Source: Neokomagataea anthophila | GTDB taxonomy: Bacteria > Pseudomonadota > Alphaproteobacteria > Acetobacterales > Acetobacteraceae | Direction of reading: 5' to 3' | DNA length: 64,000 bases | Assembly: GCF_018122595.1 (NCBI RefSeq) | Contig: NZ_JAGRQH010000002.1 | Span: 62,001 to 126,000, forward strand | In this document: piece after piece, positions 16,774 to 26,682 of the stretch | Numbering within the stretch: position 1 is the stretch's first letter | Layout: each line of letters begins with the position of its first letter | Notes under the pieces: generated by a model | The model's input: only the letters and a program-made list of their open reading frames with translations | The model's database searches: none | What the model was told of the DNA's origin: nothing | Position numbers and translations under genes: made by a program

Positions 16774-18159
16774 ATGTTCATGACTTCACGCACCCTCTTC
16801 CCGCGCGTAACGACAGCTGTTTGCGCAGCTCTCTCTCTGAGCGTGTCCTTGGCCATGGCCTCAACTGCGCTGGCGGCTCATAAGCCCCATGTGGCTCCAA
16901 CAAAGGCCACAGCTGCACCTGACGCCTCCACATCCACACCGCCGGATGATCAAATCCTTGCCGTAATCAACGGACAAGTCCTGACCCAGCGTGATGTCGA
17001 TAACCGTGAACGCCTGTTCGTGCTGTCGACCGGCCTTCCTATCAGCCCAGACGTGCTCAAGCGCATGCGCGGCCCAATCGTACATCAACTTATTGACGAA
17101 CGTTTGAAGACGCAGGAGATCCTCAAACGCCACATCAATGTTGAGCCTGAACAGATTGCGGAAACTATTTCTGGTATCGAATCGCGTAACGGCATGCCCA
17201 AAAATGCCCTGCGTGATCGTCTTGCCAAAGACAGCGTTTCCCTCACAACGCTGATTGACCAGATCCGCGTACAAATCGGCTGGATGCAAGTCCTGCGTGA
17301 GCAGCTTGGTGAAGGTGGGCGCATCACCGCCGTGCAAATTGCACAGCGTGAACAAGCCCTCCAAGCGGAACAAGGCCGCCCGCAATACATGATGAGCGAA
17401 ATTTTCGTTCCCGTGCCAGACCCACGCCACGACGAAAGCGAACTCGCCTTTACACGCACAATCATTTCTCAACTGCGTGAAGGGGCACCATTCCCCATCG
17501 TAGCGGCACAATTCTCACAAGATCAGTCCGCTCTGGATGGTGGCTCAAAAGGCTGGGTACAAGAAGACAGTCTTGATCCGCAGGTCGTGAATATCGTACG
17601 CCAAATGCCTATTGGTGCCGTCTCAAACCCCATCCAAGTTGCGGGGGGCTTCGTCATTGCGACCGTTCAGGCCAAACGTACTGTTGGCAAGCAAATGGGA
17701 ACCCTCGTCTCCATGCGCCAAGCCTTCTTCCCGTTTGATGCACCTTTGAACCCTCAGGCTCCAACCCCACAACAACGCGGCATGCTCGAACGCGCGACCA
17801 AAGCTGCACAAAGCTTGCATAGCTGTGACGCAATGGAAGCCCTCAACAAATCTCTCGGGGAAAAGCGTCCTAGCAACCCCGGCACGCAAATTCTTGAGCG
17901 CCTGATGCCGCAAATGCGCTCAATTGTTGAGCCTCTCCCACTGAACAAAGCAAGCCACCCTCTCATCTCTGTAGACGGCATTGCTCTGCTGATGGTCTGC
18001 CAACGCCAACAGAAAAATCTGGCTCAACAATCCCCCAGCGAAATTGCTGATCAGCTCATGAACGAGCGCGTAGAACAAGCATCACGTCAGTTGCAGCGTG
18101 ACCTGCAACGCCGTGCCGTGATTGATATGCGCCCTGCAGCACGCTCAATCCTGAACTAA
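16774..18159 (+). CDS. surA: periplasmic chaperone/peptidyl-prolyl isomerase SurA
   Basis: A 461-residue periplasmic chaperone for outer-membrane proteins such as LptD. After a signal peptide (VTTAVCAALSLSVSLAMAST) comes a SurA N-terminal domain (ILAVINGQVLTQRDVDNRER, RMRGPIVHQLIDERL) and one parvulin domain from about residue 205, with SQDQSALDGGSKGW and AVSNPIQVAGGFVIATV. E. coli SurA has two parvulin domains; only one is clear here, with a C-terminal helical part. I start at the ATG at 16774, 2 bases after the lptD stop; a second ATG lies at 16780. The gene order lptD-surA-ksgA is conserved in Proteobacteria. Confidence 0.92.
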   Translation: MFMTSRTLFPRVTTAVCAALSLSVSLAMASTALAAHKPHVAPTKATAAPDASTSTPPDDQILAVINGQVLTQRDVDNRERLFVLSTGLPISPDVLKRMRGPIVHQLIDERLKTQEILKRHINVEPEQIAETISGIESRNGMPKNALRDRLAKDSVSLTTLIDQIRVQIGWMQVLREQLGEGGRITAVQIAQREQALQAEQGRPQYMMSEIFVPVPDPRHDESELAFTRTIISQLREGAPFPIVAAQFSQDQSALDGGSKGWVQEDSLDPQVVNIVRQMPIGAVSNPIQVAGGFVIATVQAKRTVGKQMGTLVSMRQAFFPFDAPLNPQAPTPQQRGMLERATKAAQSLHSCDAMEALNKSLGEKRPSNPGTQILERLMPQMRSIVEPLPLNKASHPLISVDGIALLMVCQRQQKNLAQQSPSEIADQLMNERVEQASRQLQRDLQRRAVIDMRPAARSILN

Positions 18160-18175
18160 CAGGCCCCTATATATC

Positions 18176-18997
18176 GTGACCCTTCCTTCCCTTAAGGACA
18201 GCATCCAACAACACGGGCTTGATGCCAAAAAAGCCCTTGGACAGCACTTCCTTCTTGATCCGGGCCTCTGCGCCCGGATTGCCGCCCTCGGCGGTGACCT
18301 CACAGGCCGCAGCGTTGTCGAAATCGGCCCCGGCCCCGGTGGCCTCACCCGCGCCCTCATCAACACGCCCGCAGACCGTATCGACGCCGTTGAAATCGAC
18401 GAGCGCGCATGGCCATTGCTGGAAGAACTCGCCGGCTATGCGGATGGCCGCCTCCACATCGTACGGCAAGATGCCCTCACTCTTGATGCCGCCACCCTCG
18501 GCCCTGCTCCACGCCAAATCGTGGCCAATCTTCCCTATAACGTTGCGACCCCTCTCTTAGTCGGCTGGCTTCGCCAAGCGGCTTCGTGGGAACGTATGGC
18601 ACTCATGTTCCAACTGGAGGTCGCAGAACGCATTTGTGCAGCCCCCGGAACATCGGCTTATGGGCGCCTCGCTGTTCTGGCGCAGTGGTGCGCTCAATGC
18701 AGCATCGCACTTAAAATTCCACCCGGCGCCTTTTCTCCGCCTCCAAAAGTGCACTCTGCCGTTGCTGTCATTATTCCACATGCTGAACAGCCCGCTCCTG
18801 CACTCTTCAAAGCAATGGAGCGTGTCACCGCTGCTGCCTTTGGGCAACGCCGCAAAATGCTGCGTTCTTCTTTAAAATCCATCGGCGGTGAAGCCCTCCT
18901 TGCACGTGCAGACATCGAACCAACACGCCGCGCAGAAACCCTCTCTGTGGACGAATTCGCACGCCTGGCTGCATTGCATCACGCCGATCGGTCGTGA
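18176..18997 (+). CDS. rsmA: 16S rRNA (adenine1518/1519-N6) dimethyltransferase
   Basis: A 273-residue KsgA/RsmA enzyme that dimethylates two adjacent adenines in helix 45 of 16S rRNA using S-adenosylmethionine late in 30S assembly. Motifs: ALGQHFLLD near 20-28, the SAM loop EIGPGPGGLT near 49-58, the acidic VEID at the next strand, and catalytic NLPYN near 118-122. The C-terminal helical domain has AAFGQRRKMLRSSLK. The start is GTG at 18176. The pdxA gene that often sits between surA and ksgA is absent here. The stop overlaps the tag start (GTGA). Confidence 0.96.
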   Translation: MTLPSLKDSIQQHGLDAKKALGQHFLLDPGLCARIAALGGDLTGRSVVEIGPGPGGLTRALINTPADRIDAVEIDERAWPLLEELAGYADGRLHIVRQDALTLDAATLGPAPRQIVANLPYNVATPLLVGWLRQAASWERMALMFQLEVAERICAAPGTSAYGRLAVLAQWCAQCSIALKIPPGAFSPPPKVHSAVAVIIPHAEQPAPALFKAMERVTAAAFGQRRKMLRSSLKSIGGEALLARADIEPTRRAETLSVDEFARLAALHHADRS

Positions 18998-19575
18998 CCT
19001 CCCGCCCACGCTGTACATGGGCTGAGGCTACCCCACTGCTTCAACACTACCATGATGAAGAGTGGGGGAACCCCATCACAGAAGACAGAGCACTATGGGA
19101 AAGCCTCATATTAGAAGGCTTTCAGGCAGGCCTCTCATGGCGCATTATTCTTGAACGACGTACGGCGCTCCGAACGGCCTTCGCACATTTTATTCCTGAA
19201 AAGCTTATCCACTTCACGCAGCATGATGTCGAACGACTCATGCAGGATAAAACGATCATCCGCTCCCGCGCCAAAATCACCAGTGTCATCTCCAACGCAC
19301 GCGCATATTTAGACATGCGGACGCAGGGAGAAAGTTTAAACGCCCTCCTCAAGCACTATATTCCCCAGTACCCGATCACCAACCACTCTGAAGCCCCTCT
19401 AACGCAATCCCCGCTCTCCCAAGAAATCGCAAGCGCCCTGAAAAAGCGTGGATTTAAATTTGTCGGCCCAACGATTGTATACTCATGGCTACAAGCCATC
19501 GGCCGAGTGAATGACCACGAACCGCAATGCTACGCTTGGCGCGATAACGCATTAACCTCACAGCATAACAAATAA
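18994..19575 (+). CDS. tag: DNA-3-methyladenine glycosylase I
   Basis: A 193-residue base-excision repair glycosylase that removes 3-methyladenine from alkylated DNA. It has the Tag family core [17 protein letters not shown] near residues 40-50, and [19 protein letters not shown]. The zinc ligands are in place: a cysteine at residue 7, H18 in the YHDEEWG region, and a His-x3-Cys pair in NDHEPQC. The start is a GTG overlapping the ksgA stop. Size matches the family. Confidence 0.95.
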   Translation: MTSRPRCTWAEATPLLQHYHDEEWGNPITEDRALWESLILEGFQAGLSWRIILERRTALRTAFAHFIPEKLIHFTQHDVERLMQDKTIIRSRAKITSVISNARAYLDMRTQGESLNALLKHYIPQYPITNHSEAPLTQSPLSQEIASALKKRGFKFVGPTIVYSWLQAIGRVNDHEPQCYAWRDNALTSQHNK

Positions 19576-19579
19576 CGCT

Positions 19580-19906
19580 ATGCTCTTCGTCCTCACCTAT
19601 GCCGCCGCCGCATTGTGCGAAATTTTTGGTTGCTTTACCTTCTGGATGTGGCTGCGCCTCTCCAAGTCAGCCTGGTGGCTTCTCCCTGGCTGCGCTTCAC
19701 TCATCGCTTTTGCCGCTCTCTTAACACTGATTGATACCGCTGAAGCTGGACGCGCCTATGCCGCCTATGCAGGCATCTACATCGCAGCCTCTATCATCTG
19801 GCTTTGGCGCGTTGAAGGCACACAACCCGATTTATGGGATCTGAGCGGCACAGCCTTTTGCCTCATCGGCGCAGGCATTATCTTTTTCGCGCCACACCGC
19901 AACTAA
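19580..19906 (+). CDS. ynfA: UPF0060 membrane protein (YnfA family)
   Basis: A 108-residue, four-helix inner-membrane protein of the YnfA/UPF0060 family, related in topology to small multidrug-resistance transporters. Family features are [10 protein letters not shown] in helix 1, [20 protein letters not shown] in helix 3 and the [15 protein letters not shown] segment in helix 4. The starting ATG follows tag by 4 bases. Its stop overlaps the convergent DinB-family gene by 4 bases. The transported substrate is not known. Confidence 0.92.
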   Translation: MLFVLTYAAAALCEIFGCFTFWMWLRLSKSAWWLLPGCASLIAFAALLTLIDTAEAGRAYAAYAGIYIAASIIWLWRVEGTQPDLWDLSGTAFCLIGAGIIFFAPHRN

Positions 19907-20448
19907 GCACCACGTTCCGGACACACAAAAACAGTAAAGTCATTTGAGGGCCAGTCATGCGGGATCTGCTTCAGCATATCCCCAACAAAACCGCGATGAT
20001 ACGTGGCATGATTAACAATATGCAGCACAATATCTTCCCGCGTCATCGCAGCCGGACGACCATTGAGAAACTCAAAATGCACGAGTACATCAAGATCGTC
20101 ATCTCTCCATGACCCGACATGCGCAAGATACCAATCATTCATACGCTCCACAAAGAATACAAGCTCATCAACGCTTGGCGTATGCTCTGTATTTCGCGTT
20201 TGGTAAGTGTGCCGAATCCCCAAAAGATGATGCTTAAAAATATCCTCAACAACACAACTGTGATTCATCGTCCGCACGATATTATCAAACGTTGTCTTAC
20301 GAACTCTAAAAGCCTCGTCCTGCGGAATAGACTTCACAGTATGACACGCCAAATCATCTGCCCATTTCTTATATTCCAGCAGTTTCATCAGCGTGTTAAC
20401 GCGAATATGTGATGCTAAAGACACCGTATCTTGCATATCCCGCACCAT
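19903..20448 (-). CDS. DinB family protein
   Basis: A 181-residue four-helix-bundle protein of the DinB/YfiT superfamily, most members of which bind a metal through three histidines. Candidate ligands are the histidine in [15 protein letters not shown] (about residue 62) and the pair in [18 protein letters not shown] (about 148-152), the usual spacing. Some relatives are thiol-dependent transferases or damage-induced proteins; the reaction here is unknown. The ATG at 20448 has GGAAGAG 5 bases upstream. It is convergent with ynfA. Confidence 0.85.
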   Translation of the reverse strand: MVRDMQDTVSLASHIRVNTLMKLLEYKKWADDLACHTVKSIPQDEAFRVRKTTFDNIVRTMNHSCVVEDIFKHHLLGIRHTYQTRNTEHTPSVDELVFFVERMNDWYLAHVGSWRDDDLDVLVHFEFLNGRPAAMTREDIVLHIVNHATYHRGFVGDMLKQIPHDWPSNDFTVFVCPERGA

Positions 20449-20489
20449 AAAAACTCTTCCCCACCATTTTTATAGAGCCATAAACACAA

Positions 20490-20526
20490 AAAACCCGGGG
20501 CAGGAAAACCTGCCACCGGGCTTTTC
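20490..20526 (-). terminator. Rho-independent terminator after rplI
   Basis: Arms CCCGGGGCAGG (20494-20504) and CCTGCCACCGGG (20509-20520) close a 4-base loop with one bulged base. On the minus strand a run of six T follows, ending the rpsF-rpsR-rplI transcript; the plus strand has CTTTT, so it could work in both directions. It lies between rplI and the DinB-family gene. Confidence 0.88.
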
Positions 20527-20562
20527 ATTCTACACAATAAAGCATGCCCGAAGGCAAAAACC

Positions 20563-21156
20563 TTATTCTGCAGCAGCGTCTTCTACAGCGGCTTCAGCAG
20601 CAGCTTCTTCAGCTGCATTTTCAGCCTGCAGGTCACCAAGGATGTTTTCATCCTCTTCCTGCACGCCTACTTCTTCACCACGTGCCTGACGTTCAGCTTC
20701 TTCTTCTGAACGCGCGACGTTAACCGTCAGCGAGATAGACACTTCTGGGTGCAGAACAACCTTAGCGATCGTCAGGCCAAGAGCCTTGATCGGGTGTTCC
20801 AGAACAACCTGCTGACGAGCAATCGTCAGGCCAGCGTCCGTTGCTGCAACCGCGATGTCGCGGGTGCTCACGGAGCCGTACAAGCTGCCGCTGTCGCTTG
20901 CTTGACGAATGACAACGACCGAGAGGTCGTGCATACGTTCTGCAAGGCGCTCAGCTTCTTCACGCTTCTTCAGGTTCAGAGCTTCGAGCTGAACGCGTTC
21001 AGTTTCAAAGCGCTTCTGGTTAGCAGCGGTTGCACGGAGTGCCTTGCCTTGCGGCAGAAGGAAGTTACGTGCGTAGCCCGGCTTGACGTGGACGAGATCG
21101 CCCATCTGGCCGAGATGCTCAACCCGCTGCAGCAGGATCAATGCGGTCTGGGACAT
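20563..21156 (-). CDS. rplI: 50S ribosomal protein L9
   Basis: A 197-residue L9, which binds 23S rRNA near the L1 stalk and helps keep reading frame. The N-terminal RNA-binding domain has [28 protein letters not shown] split over residues 6-33, followed by the long connecting helix and the C-terminal domain with [14 protein letters not shown]. coli L9 is 149 residues; the extra length is an acidic, alanine-rich C-terminal tail (many Glu and Ala after about 165) typical of alphaproteobacterial L9. Last gene of the rpsF operon. Confidence 0.97.
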   Translation of the reverse strand: MSQTALILLQRVEHLGQMGDLVHVKPGYARNFLLPQGKALRATAANQKRFETERVQLEALNLKKREEAERLAERMHDLSVVVIRQASDSGSLYGSVSTRDIAVAATDAGLTIARQQVVLEHPIKALGLTIAKVVLHPEVSISLTVNVARSEEEAERQARGEEVGVQEEDENILGDLQAENAAEEAAAEAAVEDAAAE

Positions 21157-21166
21157 GATGCTCTCC

Positions 21167-21448
21167 TCAGTTCACGACATAAGGAAGCAGAGCGAGGAAG
21201 CGCGCACGCTTAATCGCTTGAGCCAGCTCACGCTGCTTCTTAGCAGAAACGGCCGTGATACGGCTCGGTACAATCTTACCACGTTCCGACAGGAAGCGGC
21301 TCAGCAGACGTACGTCTTTGTAATCGATCTTCGGCGCATTTGGGCCGGAGAACGGGCAAGACTTACGACGACGGTAGAACGGACGACGTGCGCCAACAGC
21401 TGTACGACGAGCGGCTGGGTTCACTTCAGTGGTGTTGATGTCAGACAT
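21167..21448 (-). CDS. rpsR: 30S ribosomal protein S18
   Basis: A 93-residue S18, a platform protein that pairs with S6. The core [20 protein letters not shown] and the basic [21 protein letters not shown] are family hallmarks. RRKSCPFS carries a cysteine near the N-terminus. It lies 5 bases after rpsF and 10 bases before rplI on the minus strand. Confidence 0.97.
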   Translation of the reverse strand: MSDINTTEVNPAARRTAVGARRPFYRRRKSCPFSGPNAPKIDYKDVRLLSRFLSERGKIVPSRITAVSAKKQRELAQAIKRARFLALLPYVVN

Positions 21449-21453
21449 TCTTC

Positions 21454-21927
21454 TTACTCAGCTCCTGCCTCAGCCTCGGCGCGTGCGCGATATTCTTCGC
21501 GATCTTCGCTACCACGACGTCCACCACGACCGCTCTCAAAGCGACCGGACGGCTTGGAGCCACCACGGAAAGAACCACGCTCACCACGGTCACCGCGGTC
21601 ATCGCCCTTACGAGCCAGAACCGGAGACGGGGTTTCGTCGATTTCGTCGATACGCAGCGTCAGAACGCGCAGAACGTCTTCGTTCAGACCAAGCTGACGC
21701 TCAACTTCGCGCAGAACATCGGACGCACATTCGATACCGAGCAGGACGTAGTGGCCCTTACGGTTCTTCTTGATGCGATAAGCCAGCGAACGCAGGCCCC
21801 AGAATTCACGCTTCTTGATCGAGCCGCCGTTTTCGGTCAGCAGGGTTTCGATCGTTTCAACAATGCTCTCGACCTGAGCCTGAGACACATCGTTACGTGC
21901 AATAAGCACGCTTTCATACAATGGCAT
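21454..21927 (-). CDS. rpsF: 30S ribosomal protein S6
   Basis: A 157-residue S6. The ferredoxin-like fold is covered by [40 protein letters not shown] and [16 protein letters not shown] within the first 100 residues. The remaining 55 residues form a charged Arg/Gly/Glu-rich tail, longer than in E. coli. First gene of rpsF-rpsR-rplI. GGGAGAG sits just before the ATG. About 200 bases separate it from the upstream GNAT gene and should hold the promoter; no clear consensus could be picked out. Confidence 0.97.
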   Translation of the reverse strand: MPLYESVLIARNDVSQAQVESIVETIETLLTENGGSIKKREFWGLRSLAYRIKKNRKGHYVLLGIECASDVLREVERQLGLNEDVLRVLTLRIDEIDETPSPVLARKGDDRGDRGERGSFRGGSKPSGRFESGRGGRRGSEDREEYRARAEAEAGAE

Positions 21928-22124
21928 GTGCTCTCCCTTCGGATAAGTTCAACCCAACTGTTCTGACCCATGCCAAAACAGTGCCCTGTCATACAGGCAT
22001 AATCGCTTGATGAATGGAGCACGGGTATAGCTGGTGCGATGCCACATCGCCCAGCAGGGAAGAACGGCAGAAACCACATTTCATTACAAAAAACAAGAAA
22101 GAATCGACATAGCCCTCACCGACC

Positions 22125-22697
22125 TTATTCTCCCTGCGTGGGTAAGCACTCCTGTGGCACATCCCACCGCTCACGGATGACACGCGTCACCTGAAAACCT
22201 ACTTTTTTATAGTTCGGCAACGCACGCGGGTGATCGAGCGTACACGTGTTCACTTCAAGCTTTGATACGCCTAGACAAAAGGCGTGCGCCACTGCCCGCT
22301 CCAACAAAAAGCGCCCCAGACCATGCCCAATAGCGCATGGCAACAACCCAAAATATGCAATCTCTGACACCATCAGTGACACATGATGGAGTTCATAAAA
22401 CCCCAAGGGCGCTCCCTGCCGATCATGCAGAACCATAATGAAACGCTCAGGATCACTTAATAGCGCTGCTAGAGCGTCTTCAGGCATTTTACGACGCATC
22501 CACCAACAATACGCCGCGCCCACATCCCTATAAAGCCGCCGATATAACCCGACAGCAGAAGGGGCCAGCCTTGTTAAGACCAGCCCCTCCGGCAAAGGCG
22601 GCACATCCGTGCCGCCTCGTAGCAATTCGAGAAACGTAACATCTACATCCAAGCGGGTTGTTGGCCCACAAGCACGCAGCCAATACGCCACGATCAA
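22125..22697 (-). CDS. GNAT-family N-acetyltransferase
   Basis: A 190-residue acetyl-CoA-dependent acetyltransferase of unknown substrate. The GNAT core is in the second half: [20 protein letters not shown] as strands 3-4, then [18 protein letters not shown] as the acetyl-CoA-binding loop and helix, and [10 protein letters not shown] as the C-terminal motif. The frame opens with a TTG overlapping the rpoD stop (TTGA, 22694-22697); a GTG at 22691 is the other choice. It is cotranscribed behind rpoD. Confidence 0.82.
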   Translation of the reverse strand: MIVAYWLRACGPTTRLDVDVTFLELLRGGTDVPPLPEGLVLTRLAPSAVGLYRRLYRDVGAAYCWWMRRKMPEDALAALLSDPERFIMVLHDRQGAPLGFYELHHVSLMVSEIAYFGLLPCAIGHGLGRFLLERAVAHAFCLGVSKLEVNTCTLDHPRALPNYKKVGFQVTRVIRERWDVPQECLPTQGE

Positions 22698-24643
22698 TTA
22701 TCGTCAAGGAAGGAGCGCAGCTTACGGCTACGGCTCGGATGCTTCAGCTTACGAAGCGCCTTTGCCTCAATCTGACGAATACGCTCACGGGTCACGTTAA
22801 ACTGCTGACCAACTTCTTCCAGCGTGTGATCCGTGTTCATGCCAATACCAAAGCGCATACGCAGCACACGCTCTTCACGCGGCGTCAATGATGCCAGAAC
22901 ACGCGTTGTCGCTTCACGCAGATTGGTCTGGATCGCGGCATCCAGCGGAATAACAGCCGTCTTATCCTCAATGAAGTCACCAAGATGGCTATCTTCCTCG
23001 TCACCAATCGGCGTTTCGAGAGAGATTGGCTCTTTCGCAATCTTGAGAACCTTACGGACCTTTTCAAGCGGCATACCCAGCTTTTCAGCCAGTTCTTCCG
23101 GAGCAGGCTCACGCCCGATCTCATGCAACATCTGACGTGACGTACGAACCAGCTTGTTGATCGTTTCGATCATATGCACCGGAATACGGATCGTCTTCGC
23201 CTGATCGGCAATAGAGCGTGTAATGGCCTGACGGATCCACCACGTCGCATAGGTGGAGAATTTATAACCGCGGCGATACTCGAACTTATCAACGGCTTTC
23301 ATCAAGCCGATATTACCTTCTTGAATCAGATCCAAGAATTGCAAACCACGGTTCGTGTACTTCTTCGCAATCGAAATAACGAGACGCAGATTGGCCTCAA
23401 TCATTTCCTTCTTAGCACGCGTAGAATCACGCTCACCGCGTGAAATCGTGGCATAAACACGACGGAACTCACCAACTGGCAAACCCGTCTCATGCAGCAA
23501 AGTCGCCAGTTCGTTCCGCAGGTGCTCAAGAGACGCAACATGCTTCGTCGTCAGCGTTTTCCAGCCTTTACCGGGCAACTTGCTGATGAATTCAATCCAT
23601 GTTGGGTCCATTTCACGGTTACGGTACTTCAACAAGAAGTCATCACGTGAAATCTTGCAGCTTTCCGCAAGGCGCAGCATCCGGCCTTCGATACTGTTCA
23701 AACGCTGAACGTGCAGCTTAATCTGCGCGACCAGTTCTTCAATGCGATTATTGTGCAGATGAACCTGCTCAACAATGCTGACCAACTCATTCCGCAGCGC
23801 TTCATAACTTTGCTCAGCATCAACGGACTGCTCCGCTCCAGCTTCCAAAGCTTCTAGGCGGCGAACCTGAATGGTGCGTAGCTTCTCATAAAGCGGCCCG
23901 ATTGATTCAAAGCGCTCCAGAATTTCAGGACGAAGCTTTTCTTCAAGCGCGGACAAAGACAGGCCACTGCCTTCCTGCTGCTCGCCTTCTTCACCCTCAT
24001 TTTCTGGCGCTTCGTCCTCTGCGGATTCTTCGCCTTCCTCACCCTCTTCCACTTCAGGGCCGGGACCACCAGCCTGACTGGCTTCAAGGTCAACGATATC
24101 GCGCAGAAGCATCTCGCCATTTTTCAGGCAATCATGCCATGAAATGATCGCACGAATGGTCAACGGGCTTTCGCACAGCCCACCAATCATTTCATCACGG
24201 CCAGCTTCAATACGCTTAGCAATAGCGATTTCGCCTTCGCGGGAGAGCAACTCAACCGTGCCCATCTCACGCAAATACATCCGCACCGGATCATCAGTAC
24301 GGCTGGCGGCTTCCGCATCAACGTTACCGCCTTGCGGCTCGTCAGATGTCTCTTCTTCGGTTTCCGCAGCTTCAGTACGAGCAGTTTCGTTCTCTTCCTG
24401 CTCTTCTGCATCCAGAACTTGAATACCCAACTCTGACAGCGCAGCCATAACGTCTTCAATTTGCTCTGAAGACATCTGGTCCTGCGGCAGAACCGCATTC
24501 AGTTCATCAAAAGTAATATGCCCGCGTTCACGCCCTTTGGCGATCAGCCGCTTAACGGCTGCGGACTGCGTATCCAGAAGCGTAGCATCGCCTTCCTGCT
24601 CCTGCGCGTTCCGTTCCGTATTCGAGGCTGTTTTCGTCGCCAT
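22694..24643 (-). CDS. rpoD: RNA polymerase primary sigma factor
   Basis: A 649-residue housekeeping sigma-70. Region 1.1 near the N-terminus is followed by region 1.2 ([20 protein letters not shown]), a large non-conserved region rich in Glu and Ser, region 2 with the -10 recognition helix around [10 protein letters not shown], region 3, and region 4 with [20 protein letters not shown] as the -35 recognition helix-turn-helix. I start at the ATG at 24643, with GGAGAGACGC immediately upstream, rather than 10 residues earlier. It lies downstream of dnaG, the usual macromolecular-synthesis arrangement, though rpsU is not here. Confidence 0.97.
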   Translation of the reverse strand: MATKTASNTERNAQEQEGDATLLDTQSAAVKRLIAKGRERGHITFDELNAVLPQDQMSSEQIEDVMAALSELGIQVLDAEEQEENETARTEAAETEEETSDEPQGGNVDAEAASRTDDPVRMYLREMGTVELLSREGEIAIAKRIEAGRDEMIGGLCESPLTIRAIISWHDCLKNGEMLLRDIVDLEASQAGGPGPEVEEGEEGEESAEDEAPENEGEEGEQQEGSGLSLSALEEKLRPEILERFESIGPLYEKLRTIQVRRLEALEAGAEQSVDAEQSYEALRNELVSIVEQVHLHNNRIEELVAQIKLHVQRLNSIEGRMLRLAESCKISRDDFLLKYRNREMDPTWIEFISKLPGKGWKTLTTKHVASLEHLRNELATLLHETGLPVGEFRRVYATISRGERDSTRAKKEMIEANLRLVISIAKKYTNRGLQFLDLIQEGNIGLMKAVDKFEYRRGYKFSTYATWWIRQAITRSIADQAKTIRIPVHMIETINKLVRTSRQMLHEIGREPAPEELAEKLGMPLEKVRKVLKIAKEPISLETPIGDEEDSHLGDFIEDKTAVIPLDAAIQTNLREATTRVLASLTPREERVLRMRFGIGMNTDHTLEEVGQQFNVTRERIRQIEAKALRKLKHPSRSRKLRSFLDDN

Positions 24644-24751
24644 GCGTCTCTCCGTCAAACCCACCGCCTGCAAGCAATTCGGCAGCGTGCAGGTGGTCGA
24701 TCACGCGCCTAAAGTCAAGATTAACTTACAAAAGAAAAACTAAATCACATC

Positions 24752-26584
24752 TCAATCATGAGCCTCAGGGACCTCTCCACGGCGCAATGCATCCAAAATT
24801 CGCATTCGTGCCAGTAACTTCGCAGGGAAAGTCCCACCGGTTTCACTGTTTTCAGCATATGCTGAACGAATCGTAGCCTCAATGTCATGCGTGACAGCTT
24901 TTTCAAAGGCCTCAAAGTTCAAAAACCCATAAAAATGCCACCACCGCTCAACAATTTCTTCATGCACGAGGTCTTCCCCCTCTGCACCTGGCCGCGCTTT
25001 CTGTCGAGAACGTACCCCACTCTGCGCCAGAATCTCAGCAGCAGAGCGCTCTAAACCATGCTGCCTCAACCATTGCAAACATCGCTCATGGGTTAACGCA
25101 CCATCATCCTGCGAGATCCAATCGAACAACGCCGCACGCAATGCCTCCAAATCCGAAGGCAACTCCAGCCCACTATAGGCCTGTTCAATCTCAGGCAAGA
25201 GACTTGGATAGCGTAAAACAAGTGCAGTCAACAAACGTAAACGCTGATCCCCACCGGAAACAACCTGTTTCCCCGCTGATGGCACACCCCCTCTCTGCAG
25301 CGGCCCTGCCGCCTTACCTCCTCCACGCCGCCGGAATTGAGCAAAGAACATATCCAACAACGTACTGCGATACTCACTCGCCAAATTCCGATCTGGAATA
25401 AGCTGAGATAAAGAGACTAAACGCTCCCGCAGCGCAGCACGCTCATCGGGGCCGGGCGACGTCATCCCGCCAATCAGCAAGTTAAACAGTTCTTCCGCCA
25501 AAGACGTCGAACCCTCTATGGCCTGCTGCATCGCAGCTGGACCGGAGCGGCGGATTAAACTGTCCGGATCATCTTTCGCGTCCAAACGGCAGAAACGCAC
25601 CCGCCGCTCAGGTGTCAATAACGGCAGAGCCACCTCGCAAGAACGCAAAGCAGCACGCGCACCAGCCGCGTCACCATCCAAACACAAGATTGGAGACGCT
25701 GCCATGCGCCACAAAAGCATGAACTGTTCATCACCCAACGCTGTTCCCAAAGGGGCTACCCCACCATGAAAACCAGCCTGATCTAAGGCGATAACATCCA
25801 TATACCCTTCAACGACGATCAATTCTTCACCGCGATGCACGGCTTCACGAGCATAATCGACATTGTAAAGCGTTCGCCGCTTTGAAAAGAGTGCCGTTTC
25901 TGGCCCGTTGAGATATTTGGGCTGCCCATCTCCCAGCGTACGACCGCCAAAAGAAATCAGCCGCCCACGCCGATCCCGAATAGGGAACGTAACACGGTTA
26001 AAAAACAATTCCCCCTGCGGCCGCCCCTGATCATCGCTCCGCATAACACCGGCACGCACGAGCATATCCGCCGTCACGTTATGCGGACGTAACTCTTCAA
26101 CCAAACTGCGCCCATCTCCGGACCACCCGAGCCCGAAGCGCTCAATCGTCGCTTCTGTCAGTCCACGCTGCCGCAGATAGTCCAGACCTCGTCGCCCTTC
26201 ACCTTGATACAACCGACGACGGTAAGACGCCTGAACCAAATCCAACACTTCCGTGAGAGATTTCACTTCTTGGGCACGCTGCTGCTGTTGAATATCCGGC
26301 TTTGGAACTTCCAACCCAGCTTCACCCGCCAACTGCTCTACAGCCTCAGGGAAACTCCGCCCCTCGCTTTGCATCACAAACGTGATGGCATCCCCATGCG
26401 CGCCACATCCGAAACAATGGAAATGATCATCATACACATAAAAAGAGGGGGTTTTTTCACCATGGAACGGGCAGCAAATCTTCCAATTCCGCCCAGAACG
26501 AACAAGCTTATGACGACGTCCAATCAACGACGCGAGCGGTGTACGATTCCGAATTTCATCAAGGAAGGCCGTATCAAACGCCAT
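24752..26584 (-). CDS. dnaG: DNA primase
   Basis: A 610-residue primase that lays RNA primers for replication. The N-terminal zinc domain has CCPFHGEKTPSF and FHCFGCGAHGD (about residues 37-65). The TOPRIM catalytic domain includes IVVEGYMDVIAL near 265 and the metal-binding LCLDGDAAGARAA near 310. The C-terminal part, which binds the DnaB helicase, is less conserved. A TATAAT string lies directly before the ATG but is too close to act as a normal promoter. A 108-base gap separates it from rpoD. Confidence 0.97.
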   Translation of the reverse strand: MAFDTAFLDEIRNRTPLASLIGRRHKLVRSGRNWKICCPFHGEKTPSFYVYDDHFHCFGCGAHGDAITFVMQSEGRSFPEAVEQLAGEAGLEVPKPDIQQQQRAQEVKSLTEVLDLVQASYRRRLYQGEGRRGLDYLRQRGLTEATIERFGLGWSGDGRSLVEELRPHNVTADMLVRAGVMRSDDQGRPQGELFFNRVTFPIRDRRGRLISFGGRTLGDGQPKYLNGPETALFSKRRTLYNVDYAREAVHRGEELIVVEGYMDVIALDQAGFHGGVAPLGTALGDEQFMLLWRMAASPILCLDGDAAGARAALRSCEVALPLLTPERRVRFCRLDAKDDPDSLIRRSGPAAMQQAIEGSTSLAEELFNLLIGGMTSPGPDERAALRERLVSLSQLIPDRNLASEYRSTLLDMFFAQFRRRGGGKAAGPLQRGGVPSAGKQVVSGGDQRLRLLTALVLRYPSLLPEIEQAYSGLELPSDLEALRAALFDWISQDDGALTHERCLQWLRQHGLERSAAEILAQSGVRSRQKARPGAEGEDLVHEEIVERWWHFYGFLNFEAFEKAVTHDIEATIRSAYAENSETGGTFPAKLLARMRILDALRRGEVPEAHD

Positions 26585-26682
26585 AATTATACACCACCAT
26601 TCCTTGAAAAACCCTCACTACACCCCTCGATGCGCGCCCTTAAATGTTATGTGGAAAGCCCATTTTTCAATAGCCCTTCTGC

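Noticed and set aside
26585-26592. TATAAT directly before the dnaG ATG
   Set aside because: A -10 box there would start transcription inside the gene, and no matching -35 lies 17 bases upstream.
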